This document shows, piece by piece, positions 23,737-35,680 of a stretch of DNA of 64,000 nucleotides. How positions within the stretch are numbered: the first letter of the stretch is position 1; every line of letters begins with the position of its first letter. The DNA is from Hydnum rufescens UP504 (Eukaryota; Basidiomycota; Agaricomycetes; Cantharellales; Hydnaceae), in NCBI GenBank assembly GCA_014904985.1, contig MU129050.1:101980-165979 (forward strand), in the 5' to 3' direction. A program made the translations under genes and the position numbers. The notes below the pieces were generated by a model that was not told the DNA's origin, did no database searches, and saw only the letters and a list, made by a program, of their open reading frames with translations.

Positions 23737-25088
23737 ATGGCCCAACCACCCGAAGTCGAGTTATGGTTCTCTTTCAACAACCTCACGCGACATGCTCTAT
23801 CCATCCCAATTACTGAATGTCAGAAGTACGCTGTTAACCCACTGAAATGGTTACGATTTCTTGGGTATGCCATATGTGGACAACAAGGCCAACTCTCCAT
23901 ATCGAATACTGGTCCACCGATCGATGATTACTTGGCAGCAATAGAGGCCCGCCCATACTATTTTGTCTCACAAGGCAAGTTGACCGGCTTGACACGAAGA
24001 TTGCTGTTGAATTTGTGAGCCGATTCAGATGACCCCTGCTTTGTCGATTTCGATGCCATGGAGGATAGGACATCCGACGCGTCGGTTGTGACTGACCGTC
24101 GAGGTGATTTCGAATATAGAGTCCGCGAACGCGACGTGACCTGCGTGGTAACCGGCGACTCCCCCAGGTTCTGTGATGCGTGCCACATCCTTCCTCATTC
24201 CAAAGGAGATAATGTGCGTGTTTTAAGACTCTTCTCTCCAGGAACATTCTGACTTGGTAATCAAGTACATCGTGAATGTCATCAATTACCGAGGTGGACT
24301 GGATCATCCTGAGGATATTCAGGCTATCGATGACCCTCGAAATGGCTTTCTGCTAAATTTGATGCTCCATCGCCTACTTGGTGATGGTGATTCGGCATTT
24401 TTAAAGGTTTCATATTTCTTTTCCTTCTAGACGTTCGGAACTTAAACTCGAGGTCTCATAGACTCCCAACTTCGCGTTGACTGTCGACGACATCCCATCT
24501 ACCCCGCCAAGACAAGCCGGCATGGCCACTCCTGCAAGTCGTTCCACACTCCACCACTTCCTTGATGTATCTACCCTCAGTGCCCAGATCCACCATTTCT
24601 CCCCCAACAATACCGATGCCCGGCACCCCCAAAATATGGACCAGTGGCCACCCGCTCTCATCCTTGATTACGTTCACGGAGTCGCAATTCTTAAGGCCTG
24701 GGGTCGGCAAGACTTTGTCAATTATACCCAAGCACAGACGAAGGCTGCTTATTACGATGATATTGAAGGCGAAGATGAAGATGAAGATGACAACAATCAG
24801 ATAACGGGGCCTCACCCAGCGTATGCCGATGTGCCAGTGGCGTCAACAAGTGCTCAAGCCCCTCAACATAACTACTTCCTCCGCAGCAGGGGCCCCATGC
24901 AGCCTCCTGGTCAGCAGAAACAAAGGCGCATCGATGACATTAGGGATGCCATCCTGGGGCTGTGGATGCATTCGACGAAGAGGGTTGTGCGAAAGCCAAA
25001 GACTGATGCCTCGGGTTCAGCTCGAAATGAAGATATCAGCATGTGGTTGCAATCAGTGGTGGAGGCGAGTGACCCCTACTACCCATAG
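23737..25088 (+). CDS. HNH_2-type endonuclease-like protein, copy B (intact)
   Basis: Four exons, 23737-23974, 24029-24213, 24266-24406 and 24462-25088, join in frame into about 396 residues. The N terminus (MAQPPEVELWFSFNNLTR, WLRFLGYAI) is of unknown function. The central RDVTCVVTGD...CDACHILPHSKGD block is the HNH signature: a cysteine pair-like CVVTG, a His in ACHILPHSKG and, after the intron, DPRNGFLLNLMLHRLLGDGD with the Asn and His expected in the third part of the motif. The C-terminal half is low complexity, with an acidic DIEGEDEDEDDNNQ stretch. The first intron uses a GC donor (GCAAGT at 23975). This is the only undamaged member of three tandem copies. The family is widespread in agaricomycetes without a known role; nuclease activity is inferred from motif only. 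Confidence 0.75.
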
Positions 25089-25724
25089 TACCTCTGCATG
25101 TGCACCAGTACAAGTCACGAGAGCTGGAAGGCCGTTTGCGGTCACTCATACTCGAGTTGCCTGGTGTTCCCTCGACATCCAGCTGCCCTGGAGAGCACTC
25201 CGACTCTCTGCTTCATAGCGTTTCTAATTGCATTTCTCCAAGAGCCCAGGCTCCTTATTGTGGCCACGAGACGCTCGTATCGCTGCTTCAAAAGAATGTA
25301 TCCCTTGCTGCACCGATTATCCTGCTTTCTAATCGTTCTTGAGAGGAGGATATTCATTCATCGCCGTTGCGTTCCCCTTGTCGTTCTTTTCACCTCACCA
25401 TTCTGATCATCTTGTGTCCTATTTGCAAATAAATAAGAAATCACACCGCACACCTTCCCTGGTTCTCCTTGTCAAATCCCCTTGTCGCATTTATTTGGGC
25501 AGCCAAACAGATCGATACCGAAATGAGCCCCACCCTCCCATGTTTCCACCTGAGGAAGAGTGCCACGACGCCTGAGCCACCAAATGACCCTCTCACCCCG
25601 AATCTTATATTGTGTCGCGTCTCAACGTTATTGCACCCTCGCTCGATGGAATGCCCCTAGCCTTATGCGACCCCACCGAAGCGTGGTCTGTCACTTTTCT
25701 CGTCTTCGATCGCGTTTTCCATGT
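25089..25724 (+). repeat. Tail of duplicated unit, copy B
   Basis: No gene recognised. The stretch aligns with 30160-30700 downstream of copy C, starting with the shared GTCACGAGAGCT segment and continuing through CAGCTGCCCTGGAG and GCCTGAGCCACCA. Confidence 0.65.
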
Positions 25725-26655
25725 GATACTGAGGAATCCACCGCCACTCCTCCCCAGGCTGTTATACTTTCGGAATCCTCGGCTCCTAGCTCGACATTAC
25801 GGTGTGGAGGTGGGCGCCGTGAGTCACTATCGTCATAAGGCGTCCATGGAGGGATTTAGTCTCAGCAAGTTGCTGAATGTCACGAATGTCACTCATAATG
25901 GCCTCATACCGACTGGGGTGATACTGCCGTCCTAGCAGAGTACGACATCATCGAGTGAAGTCGATGCCGTGTCCAAACAAAGCTCCAAGCCCCCAACTTC
26001 AGGACCTAAGAGAAGGCACCTCCCTCTATTTGCAGACGAGGATCTCCGCACCATTATAAGGTGTAAGATGCTTAGGCCTGAGGATTTCAGAGCCATTGAC
26101 AAAGTGCGTCCACACTGCAATCTTCAGTTTCTGGACCCAATGTGTCTTTTCGCAGGACCTTCCGTTCTCGCGCGGCTCCTCGAGGGCGTGCGCAACGACG
26201 AGACACCAAAAGAGACTCAGACTGCTACCCCCACGACGTTCCGCAATAATGTCGAACCTTCTATGGAGATATTTCTTAGTTCCCTCCGCCCATGGTCGAT
26301 GAGCCTATCCGTGGCCTTCCAACTGTCTTGACAGGCAAGTCTCGCAAGGTTGTGGACTTGTTCCGCACGAAGAGCCTTGAAAAGAGCGATATGTCCAATG
26401 GTATAGCTATCCGACGGTCGCGTACTCTTTCAGGACGATTCAAACTACTCAAGTAGTGATTACCACCCCTGGTGTCCTTCCATCGTCACCCTGGTCTGGC
26501 CACCGCGTTCCTTCTGGAAATAGTGAAGCATCGGGTTCGACGGAGGGTCCCGCTGGTCCCTACCCCTTTCTCTTCTGACTTCCTCGATCACCGCTCCACC
26601 ACTGTCTTCCGAGTTCCGACCACCCTGACTTATCAGCACCAACATTTAATATACA
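25725..26655 (+). pseudogene. Relic of kinase linker, copy C
   Basis: Aligns with 17510-18535 of the kinase. It keeps the equivalents of [16 protein letters not shown] and the end of the linker, including KSLEKSDMSNGI, which is the form the parent gene seems to have lost by one base. Many stops and gaps occur. It ends near 26655, just before a NUFIP1-like gene. Confidence 0.7.
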
Positions 26656-26739
26656 CTGGAAGTCGGCGAAGAACACGCCAATAATAGGTGTAGATGAAGG
26701 CCTGCACATTGGTGCTGGCTAAACAATAGGAGCCCGCTG

Positions 26740-28515
26740 CTACTTGTCGGTGGCCGGAGTACCGCTTCCTGCGCTCTCTACGCCATTTTCGTTAGTGACC
26801 ACAATGATCTTTTTGCTTGCCTCCGTTTCTTCAGCTTCCCCAGGCTTGAGTTCCACACCTTCTAAACAATCATTTGCCACGAGGAAGCGCACAGCTTGTG
26901 AAAGATTCGAAATCGTCACTTGGACGTCCTGGGCGAGCAGATTCCTCAGAAGCGAAGGACGTGTAGGGCGTGTGAGGCTAAATGGATTCGGGCGTGTACG
27001 TGGAGGAGCTGGAACTCGGTGTCGTGGTCGATTGGGCTTTCTAACAGCCTTGGAGACGGAGGGTTCTGCGATAGACGGTGGAGAAGCGTCCTCTGAAGTG
27101 AATGCCGGCTGCGGGTACATTCAATAGGGATTGTTATCAGGGGTCGTAATAAATTGACCAATCGATGAGGACATACTGCGGTACTGTCTAGAATGTCTCT
27201 GCTGCCCACATCGAGGTCAGCCACAGCTTCGACTTCAGCCTCAGAGTCAGGCGACGGAGACCAAGCGCCGGTCAACAGCCATCACGTCCTCGTCGCTCTC
27301 ATCATCCACCATGGATCTCTGAATAAACGAGTGTGATGCAGACAAATTGGCCTCGGCATTGGAATCGGGAGGGGGCCGTGATGACACAGCATCTTTCACA
27401 GGATCCATATCTGACCGGAGTCAGAGACCGAGTCACCATCTTCGGAGGGTGAGCGGTTGGAATCGGATTCATCAGAAGACGTTGAAGATTCCGATGACGA
27501 TAGTGAAGAATTTGCAGGTCCTGCGGGAAGAATGCCTCGTCCACGTGTGCCCCATCCCCTGTCGACAGCCCTTCCTCTGAGAGAATGAGGGCGTTGCGCC
27601 TCGCGATCCTCACCGTCATCAGGATGAACGACGGGTGGTTGCATCCCTCGATCGCGGCCCCTCCCTCTACCTCTACCTCCGCCACTCGACACGCCTCTCC
27701 CTCTTCCTCTTCCTCGTGATCGTCCCCTCCCCTGCGTATGGTCTCTGTGCGTCCGCTCTGTTGTGAAGAAAAGTTCGCCTCGGGCGCGGGCTTCTTCGGT
27801 CGAACGCGCTTTCTCTTCCACGCGCTTTGAACTCGGCCATTTCTTTTTGCGGTCAGCGATCCACTTCTGGATTGCCTCGGGCGTGTCAAGCTGAATTCTA
27901 TATTGTTGAATGAGAATCGAGCTGCAAACGAGGGTTGAATGAGTCAGAGAAGGTGGGAAGCCTGTACAACGAAGACGGGGGGATAAAATATACGTTGATG
28001 CATCCCCGTCGGGTCCACCTCCGTCGTCTCTTTTTCGTTTGCGTTCGTTCCACCCAGGGGGGTATATAAAATGGCGATCCATCATGTGCAGCTCTACTTC
28101 CTTATTTGATCTGACCCATGTATGAACACCCTTGTCGCTTGCAGGGCATATTTCCCCCTCCACCAAATGATGAGGCAAACCCTCGTCCAGGTGTCGCTCG
28201 GGGTTGCGACTGGTATTCAGACACCGACGTAGGAACGTAACTAGACGAAAGGGTGTAGCCTTGTGCATTTGTCGGAAGGTTCGAGAACTGCTCGGGAGCA
28301 TAAGGATTGACTAATGGCGGAAGGAATGTAGGGACTCTCAGAGAGCAGAATAAGGAGTGGAGGGCTGCGCAATCGATGTCGGCGGTAATTCTGATTATGT
28401 GTCTCGGAAGAATAATAGCTCTGCCAGCTGAAGGGACCAGTACCTTTCCCTTGATTATACATGAATTATTGCAGGAGACACCCGACTTTGGTGTAAACTG
28501 AGGACGGAGGGTCAT
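26740..28515 (-). CDS. NUFIP1-like protein (box C/D snoRNP assembly factor)
   Basis: The minus strand encodes an N-terminal Gly/Ser/Tyr-rich region, a C2H2-like zinc finger (CKRQGC...HMMDRH followed by FIYPPGW) and, after an intron, LDTPEAIQKWIADRKKKWPS, the diagnostic NUFIP1 motif. An RGG/GRGR-rich box comes next, then an acidic serine stretch and a C-terminal helix, RPSLLRNLLAQDVQVTISNL plus QAVRFLVAND, typical of fungal members. NUFIP1/Rsa1 proteins help assemble box C/D snoRNPs with the R2TP complex. The last intron runs from a GTATGT donor near 27178 to about 27116. Single-base breaks occur near 28110, 27418 and 27273, each between well-conserved segments. The first exon and start (28515 used here) are uncertain. 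The gene sits inside the third copy of the kinase/nuclease unit. Confidence 0.7.
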
Positions 28516-28817
28516 GAAGCGACTAGACTAGGTTCTTTCGCTTACGTAACAGTGTAACACCGTGTGCTGTCACGATTCTTGGAGACGTGAAGACATCACC
28601 GTCACATATACTGGATCGGCGATCTGTTTTTTCCCTGCTGAATCCTTCAATGTTCATTCCAGCCAGTTGCTAGCACTCCGGCGAATCCGCCCTTGTGGCC
28701 AATAGCCGCCCTTCAAACGGTTGACAGCGTCGCTTTCCCGATCGAACCGCGCTGGCCGGGGATTTCCCAGCATTTTGCCATTGTGCTTATCCTAGATCAC
28801 ACTTTGAGGCAGAACTG

Positions 28818-30150
28818 ATGGCTCAACTTCCCGAAGTCGAGTTGTGGTTTTCTTTCAACAACCTCATTCGACTGCTCTATCCATCCCAATTACTGAATGT
28901 GAGAAGTATGCTGTTAACCCACTGAAATGGCTACGATTTCTTGGGTGTGCCATATACGGACGGCAAGGCCATCTCTCCACATCGGATGCTGGCCCGGAGA
29001 TTGATGATTACTTGGGAGCTGTAGAGGCCCACCCATACTATTTTGTCTCACAAGCCAAGAGCTGACAACCCGACACGAAGATTATTGTTGAGTTTGTTGT
29101 CTATTAAGATGAACCCCGCCTTGTCGATATCAATGCAATGGATGACAGGACATCGGACGCATCAGTTGTGACTGACTGTCGAGCTGATTTCAGAACAAGA
29201 GTCCTCAAACGCAATGTGACCGGCGACTCAGCCAGATTCTGTGATGTGTGCCATATTCTTCCTCATTCGAAAGGAGATGATGTGCGTGCCTTAAGACACC
29301 TCCCCAGGAACGTTCTGAATTATAATCAAGTACATCTTGAATGTCATCCATTACCGAGGCGGAATGGATTATCGTGACGATATTCAGGCTACCGATGACC
29401 CTCGAAATGGCTTTCTGCTAAATTTGCTACTCCATCGCCGACTTGGTGATGGTGTTTCGGCATTCTTGAAGGTTTGATATTTGCCTTACTTCTGGACGTG
29501 CAGAACTTACAAAGAAACGCTCGTAGACCCCCAACTTCGCGTTGACTGTCGACAACATCCCGTCTACCCCCGCCAAGACAAGCCAACGTGGCGACTCCAA
29601 CAAGTCGCTTCACACTCCGCCACTTCGTTGATGTATCTACCCTCAGTGCCCAGATCCACCATTTCTCCCCCAAGAATACCGATGCTCGGCAGCCCGAGGA
29701 TACAGACAAATAGCCATCCGCCCTGACTCTTTATTACGTTCACGCGGTCGCAGTTCTTAGGACCTGGGGCCAGAAAGACTTCATCGATTATGCCCAAGAA
29801 CAGACGAGGGCTGCCTATTGCGATGGTATTGAAGGTGAAAGTGAAGATGACAACAAGCGCACCACGTGGCCTTAACCAGGTCGTACTGATGTGCAGTGGG
29901 GTCAACGAGAACGAGTGCTCAAACCCCTCGACATGACTATTCCCTCCACAGCAGGGGATTGATACAACCTACTGGTCGCCAGAAAGAAAGACGCGTCGAC
30001 GAAATTAGGGATGCCCTCCTGGGGCTGTGGATGCAATCTGCGCAGAGGGGTGGGCCAAAGCCAAGGACAGATGCCTCGGATTCAGCTCGAAATGAAGATA
30101 TCGGCACCTGGTTACAATCGGTGGAGGCAAGAAACCATAGTGAACCGTAG
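28818..30150 (+). pseudogene. HNH_2 nuclease, copy C, decayed
   Basis: Same layout and length as copy B, including DNA upstream from about 28570 that matches 23480 onward. The start MAQLPEVELWFSFNNL is followed by a frame break near 28870. The HNH core is damaged: the CVVTG strand is shortened (RNVTGD instead of RDVTCVVTGD), and CDACHIL has become CDVCHILPHSKGDD. The segments matching exons 3 and 4 carry further breaks, and the acidic stretch is reduced. The last frame (from 29896) still ends in a tail like copy B's. Confidence 0.7.
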
Positions 30151-30159
30151 TTACTACCC

Positions 30160-30700
30160 CCTAGTACGTAAGTCACGAGAGCTAGAAGGCAATCCTCCCC
30201 TCACTCATATTCGAGTTCTCTGGTGTTCATCCGATATGCAGCTGCCCTGGAGGGCTCTCCAACTCATTGCTTTGCAGTGCCCCTAATCTCATTGCTCCAA
30301 GTGCCCAGACTCCTTATCGTGGCCACGGGACGTTCGCATCGCCGCATCAAAAGATGATGGCCATGAATGTGCCTCTTGCTGCGCCACTTACCTGAGTTCC
30401 TAGCCATTTTCAAAAGGAAAACATTCATCCATTGGCATCTGCCCTCCCCTCGTCGTCCTTTTCACCTCTCACGATTCCGAACGTCTCGCGCTTCATTCAC
30501 ACTAACAATTTTCCATCCCGCACACTCTCCTGACCCTCCTCGAATCCCCTTGTCGGTTTATTTGGGCACCCAAGCAGATCGATAGTGAAACCAACCCCCA
30601 TGCCTCCCGTGTCTCCCAACTGAGGAAGAGTGCCAAGAATGTCTTACCAGGCCTGAGCCACCAGATCGCCCTTTCGCCCTCATATTTTGTCGCCTAATAT
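30160..30700 (+). repeat. Tail of duplicated unit, copy C
   Basis: Aligns in direct orientation with 25100-25724 downstream of copy B. No gene recognised. Similarity fades near 30700. Confidence 0.6.
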
Positions 30701-33625
30701 TATTGTTGCCTCGCTCAATGAAATGTCACTTATGTTACACGACCTCATTAAAACGTGGACTGTCGTCTTCGATTGTGTCATGCGATATCGCATTAGGTTC
30801 CTCAAACCGCATGGATTCGGTTTCACGTGCGCTCAATCGGGATGCCCCTGTTATTACTCGGACTATGTCTAATGATTCCGAACCGCACGAGTCACCCATG
30901 GAAGTGGTCTCACGAAGTTCATGCACGATGGTCTCGAGTGCGTCGCTTTGCTTCTAGTCAGTGCTCTTCTGGGTGCCATAGCTATACCTGGTATGTATAC
31001 TATATCCTACGATGCGCCCCTTACTCTCTGGGCTTAGATAACAACTGACCGCATAGGATCAAGGTATGCCCGAGGCTGTCTTCGATTAGATTCCTAATTG
31101 TGCGTAAGGTCATACTTGATATGGCGCATGCGGACGACCTCAATATCGAGCGTATAAGGGCGTTGCGATGGGCTACCCACCCCTAGTGTTCATAAACAAG
31201 CACCACGTTGTTGGGACTCGTCTTCGTGTGGTTAATAATTGACACATTTTCTACAGCATCATAGTGTCGAGTTTGAATGTTCTAGTGGGGTGTTCGAGAA
31301 CATCCCCTCAGCCTTGGTAAAATAAAATCCGACCTCTGTTTATTTTCACTGCCCCTTGACATCAGCCCTACATGGATGGCACCTGCGGAAATAGTCGCAC
31401 GGCACGTGGCCTGGTGGCACAATGATTCCAGAACCTCGACTGAAAGACCTGATTCTACCGGTCCGTTCGGCATCTCACGACAGTTTCGGTGAGTGAAGGA
31501 ACAGCTACGGTATCCACATCTCCGACCTTGCTGGGGGATGGTGTTTGGGATTGATTTTTAATCCGAGGGAAGACGAGGTGTATCGTACGTAATGATAGGA
31601 ATGGCCAGATATTCCCCCCAGTAGGGCAAAGATTCGAGTAATATTATTACCCCAAGACTCCGCAGGGCTGAAATCTTCCTCTATCACGGTTTCTAAGGGA
31701 ATCATTTCTGACCGAAGGAACGTGCGGCGTAACCAATGGCGACGCTTCGGATACCTACAGCGAAGGCACAAGAACCGAATGAATGTGGATATCTTGGCCA
31801 GGAGGAAGGATACACTCTCGGGTCCATCATCTGCATTCGCTAGAATCGCTACTACAGTTTCTACGGGCGGTCCTTCATGCCCAGAGGAGCCTGGATCATG
31901 TCGATATAATTAGGAAGACGAAAGGCACTGGTGGATATCAGGAAAACATGTGGCCCAAGCTTGGCGTGATGAACCTGAAATTGGTGGCGTCGTGAGCGGT
32001 TTCCAAAAGGTCCACGGAACACATGTTTGCATCCGATTGATACTTGGTGAGAGAGAACCGTAGCAGTTGGGTGAACCAGATGGTTTTGGCCGTGCCGGGA
32101 CGTCCGCTCTTCCTCAACCCAGTACTTCATCCACACGTTGAAATAATCTTTAGAGATTCATCGAAATCTCCCATCCTTCCTGGTTTGATACAAATGTACC
32201 ATCCAGGACCCAAACGATATCATCCAAGGGCTAGCGAGCTTGTGTCGGTTGCTCGTCGGCCAATCCTTTGCCTCTACTGGTGTGGTTGTATGAGAGATTG
32301 CGAAGCAATTGGTTCACCGATCTCAGTGTGTGAGAGCGGCAGATTTGAGGTGGGGGATCATCTCTCCCCACTGAGCCAGTGAACAAGTGACCAAATAAAA
32401 TAATAGTAAAGAAGAAACAAAATATTTCCTTCAAAAATGAAGGGTGGGTGGGTTGGGGCCTGGTCTGCCCTCCTACACCCCACAAACGTCCCAGCCGACG
32501 AGACGGTAGCCGGAAGCACACCGGCACTTGCCGACTCGGCTACTTCCAGCCGCTCCCCTGCGTCGTCGCTAAGAAGAATATAGTCATCTTCTGCTGCATC
32601 GATATTGCTATCTTTCATCAATTACACCCGGGAGTGTATTAATGATAGCATGGACCTTTGAACTGCTATCCTAGTGGGCAAGTGGTAGGGGCCTCAAGGG
32701 ACCATTGAGGCATGCTCTGCTCTTTGTGCTTCCAAGTCCAAGTGTGTACTTGATCACGGGCGACCCATCCATTGGCAGAGCGCGTCGTTTCTCGCCACTA
32801 GATATATGGGTTGGAACTGAAAAGGAAGCAAAGCCTACTTTTATAGGACGTCAGCATACAGCTCTCCTGTTGCTTATTCATGGAGCCTCGTGTTAGTTGA
32901 CGAGGCGGACTATGCAATATTTCAAGAACCGCTGAGGAACATATTCGATTTTGGCCTAGCTGGTCTGGTGGGGGATAGACTCGTATATGGCACGTGTGTG
33001 CACAAAGGTTCGCCTGTTGCATGAGGATCGGAAGGATGCAATTGCAATATGCATCTCCTTCTCTCCCTCTCTTTTTCCCTCGACGGATCACTTCCAATGA
33101 CTTCTGGCCTGCCAAAGAAACACTAAAGTTCTAGCTACGATGCACCATATACGATGACGATAATTTGCCCATGGATTCTTACATTTCACGAATGACGTCG
33201 TCGCCTGGGCAACTGATAGCATTCATCATCATGCACGGGGTACCCTTAATTTATCTCTTGGCTTCCACCAAATTAACCACTTTCATTAATTTTGGTTTCG
33301 GGCCCTTCCGTTTCTGAATATGTGGTCTTGGGGTCCACGTGGGATTTGTAGCATTCAGAGATCCCGACCGGTTGCTATCGACTTTTTGACCAAACCATAA
33401 CATCATTTTTCTCAAGATCGGGTTGACCGTAACCACAAGTTGAAATTGTCATTCATGGTCAAGCCTGGTCCATGTGCAACCATATGCGTATTATGATCAG
33501 CCCTTAGTCTCTCATGATCCAGGAAGCATCCTCTCGGCTGATCAAGCCAAAAGTATCGTCGCGATAGGAATTACTGGGGCCATTATAAAATGGTCGAATC
33601 TCAGGATCCTTTCCAACAAAGAGCC
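30701..33625. other. 2.9-kb gap without a recognised gene
   Basis: Short open frames only. A plus-strand frame at about 30868-30975 reads MHDGLECVALLLVSALLGAI, signal-peptide-like, and ends at a GTATGT donor, but no convincing continuation was found. Nothing else shows a domain. Confidence 0.4.
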
Positions 33626-35416
33626 ATGGTCTACATTGGCGTTCCGCTCGTTTTTCTTGCTTTCGTTTCACTGGTCTCTGCGACACCCACCCACCGTAGG
33701 GCCAGTACCATCACCGTCCCAATTTCAAGAAAAGTTGGCACAATAACTGCTGCTGAACTCATCGCGAAGGAGAAGGTCCGCATCGCGTCGTTTTCAGGAT
33801 GCGCACCAATCGGGAATCAATCTATCACAAATGAAGATGGTAGGCGCATCAGTCTCTTCACATTACTCTCTACTGATCGCGTCTCTCGTACACAGTTCTT
33901 TACGTCGCGCGTGAGTTCTGCATCAATTCCACCTCAGATCGATGGGCTAAACTACCTGATAAACTACCTGAACTAGTAACCCAGATTGGGAATCAGACCT
34001 TCAGTCTCATCATTGACACCGGAAGTTCCAACACCTGGGTAGGGGCTGACACTCCTTATGTGCCAAGCTCTTCTAGTGAATCTACTGGCGCGCCCGTCAC
34101 CGTCACGTACGGCTCCGGATCATTCAGTGGTCTAGAATACATTGACAAGGTGAGGCCGCCAAAAAGAGTTGTACGGCTTGTTGATGATACAATGATAATG
34201 TAGGTTACCCTTGGTGGCCTGACTGTAACCCGGCAATCTATCGGTGATGCTCAGGTGACCTCGGGCTTCACTGGGGTTGATGGGTAGGTGTCCACTAGGA
34301 ATAGATCCCCATTTTGCTCTTTTTGAGAGATAACATTCCAATAGTATCATCGGGTTCGGTCCGGTAACCCTGACCAGACGGACTGTTATAGGACAGACGA
34401 CGGTCCCCACCTTCATGAACAACCTACACTCCCAAGGAACTATTGTATGTATATATACTTTCTGGTTCTCTGGCTGCGTCTTGAACAGTTCCTCTCAGGC
34501 CACCGAAGTCCTCGGTGTTTACTTTGCTCCAGAGAGTGGTTCCGTAAGAGAGATCTTACTCTTTCGACGCTTCGTTACTTATTCCTACATATAGAATACT
34601 GAGGAGATCAATGGTGAACTCACTTTGGGTGGCGTTGATCCGTCCAAATATACTGGCACGCTCTCGTATTTCCCGAAATCTACGGTTGATCACTACAGGT
34701 ATGATATTGTGGACGTCTTGTACAATCGTGAGATACTTATAGATTCCTAAAGCGCCTATTGGGGAGTTGACATTGCGTCCATCACTTACGGGTCCACCAA
34801 CTTGGCGACTTCAGTCAATGCGATTGTAGACACTGTGAGTCCTACCACAACTTCATTATGTAGGCATGGGGAACTCATACCTATATCGTAGGGCACCACC
34901 CTTATTTATCTTCCAGACTTCGCATATCACTCGTTCCTGAACGCTACAGGAGGCACGACGGACAGCAAGACTCATTTGCCTAGGTTCCACATCAGGGAAA
35001 AGCCAACGTAAGTGTCCCTGTGTTTATTTCCGATCCTTGCACGCTTATTGAGGCTTCTGGTAGTGGACGTTCACCATCAAGCTTGGTTCTGTCTCCCTAC
35101 CACTAACCCCAGCTCAGTACCTCGTTCCCCAGGCACAGTATTCGAACTTTGGCCTGAATCCCAACTACTATTACGCTTGGGTACGCGGTATTTCCCTGTC
35201 GTCGTGGAATTCACCCTCACTTCCTTCAATGGTAGATTAACAATGGCGGCGGGTCGGACGCCCCGGTCAATTTCATCCTTGGCCAGAAATTCTTGGAGAA
35301 CTACGTGCGTTTCTCATAAAATCTATGCATTATGCCTACTTACTTTTTCCATTGCCTTGTAGTACTCGGTCTTTGATACCACCAACTCTAAAGTGGGCTT
35401 TGCGGTTCGCACTTGA
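33626..35416 (+). CDS. Secreted pepsin-like aspartic protease (polyporopepsin type, A1)
   Basis: Starts MVYIGVPLVFLAFVSLVSA, a clear signal peptide, followed by a propeptide with a basic HRRAS stretch. The mature enzyme has the first active-site motif LIIDTGSSNTWVGAD, the flap YGSGSFSG with its tyrosine, and the second active-site motif AIVDTGTTLIYLP. Further family blocks are GVDGIIGFGPV, INGELTLGGVDPSKYTG, YWGVDIASITYG and FILGQKFLENY, ending SKVGFAVRT. The gene is split by about ten introns of 50-60 bases. The first part of exon 1 ends near 33838, and one acceptor is at AAAG/CGCC near 34752. Frames join without evident breaks. It is probably an extracellular acid protease. Neighbours do not form a pathway with it. 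Confidence 0.85.
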
Positions 35417-35539
35417 TAAGAAATGCACCTCGGGATCCTTTCCTTTGTGGCTCCTGAAATTTATATACCCGCAACTGTTCATATTTATTCAAGGGAGTTA
35501 AAAGCTAAATGAAATTAAGCGGGTATGATATGAGTGTTG

Positions 35540-35680
35540 TACTAATGCTCGAGTGTGGCAGCATTCCCACAGCTGGAAACGACACGGCAGGGGTGCTACC
35601 TTCTTCTATCTCTTACTGGGAACATTCAATCGAGATCGACGAAGTGGACACGAATCGCTAGCGAGTTCATAGATCAAATC
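35540..35680 (+). pseudogene. Relic of a cytochrome P450 I-helix region
   Basis: A short stretch reads IPTAGNDTAGVLPSS and then, after a gap, IEIDEVDT. This mirrors the ILTAGSDTTAVLLSA and IEIDDAVAE segments of the P450 at 37530-37640, with matching DNA such as ATCGAGATCGACGA. The residues between the two segments are mostly lost. It looks like the last trace of a third P450 copy. Confidence 0.5.

Noticed and set aside
30868..31110. Possible small secreted protein (MHDGLECVALLLVSALLG) with one intron
   Set aside because: After the proposed splice the frame closes within about a dozen residues and there is no supporting motif.
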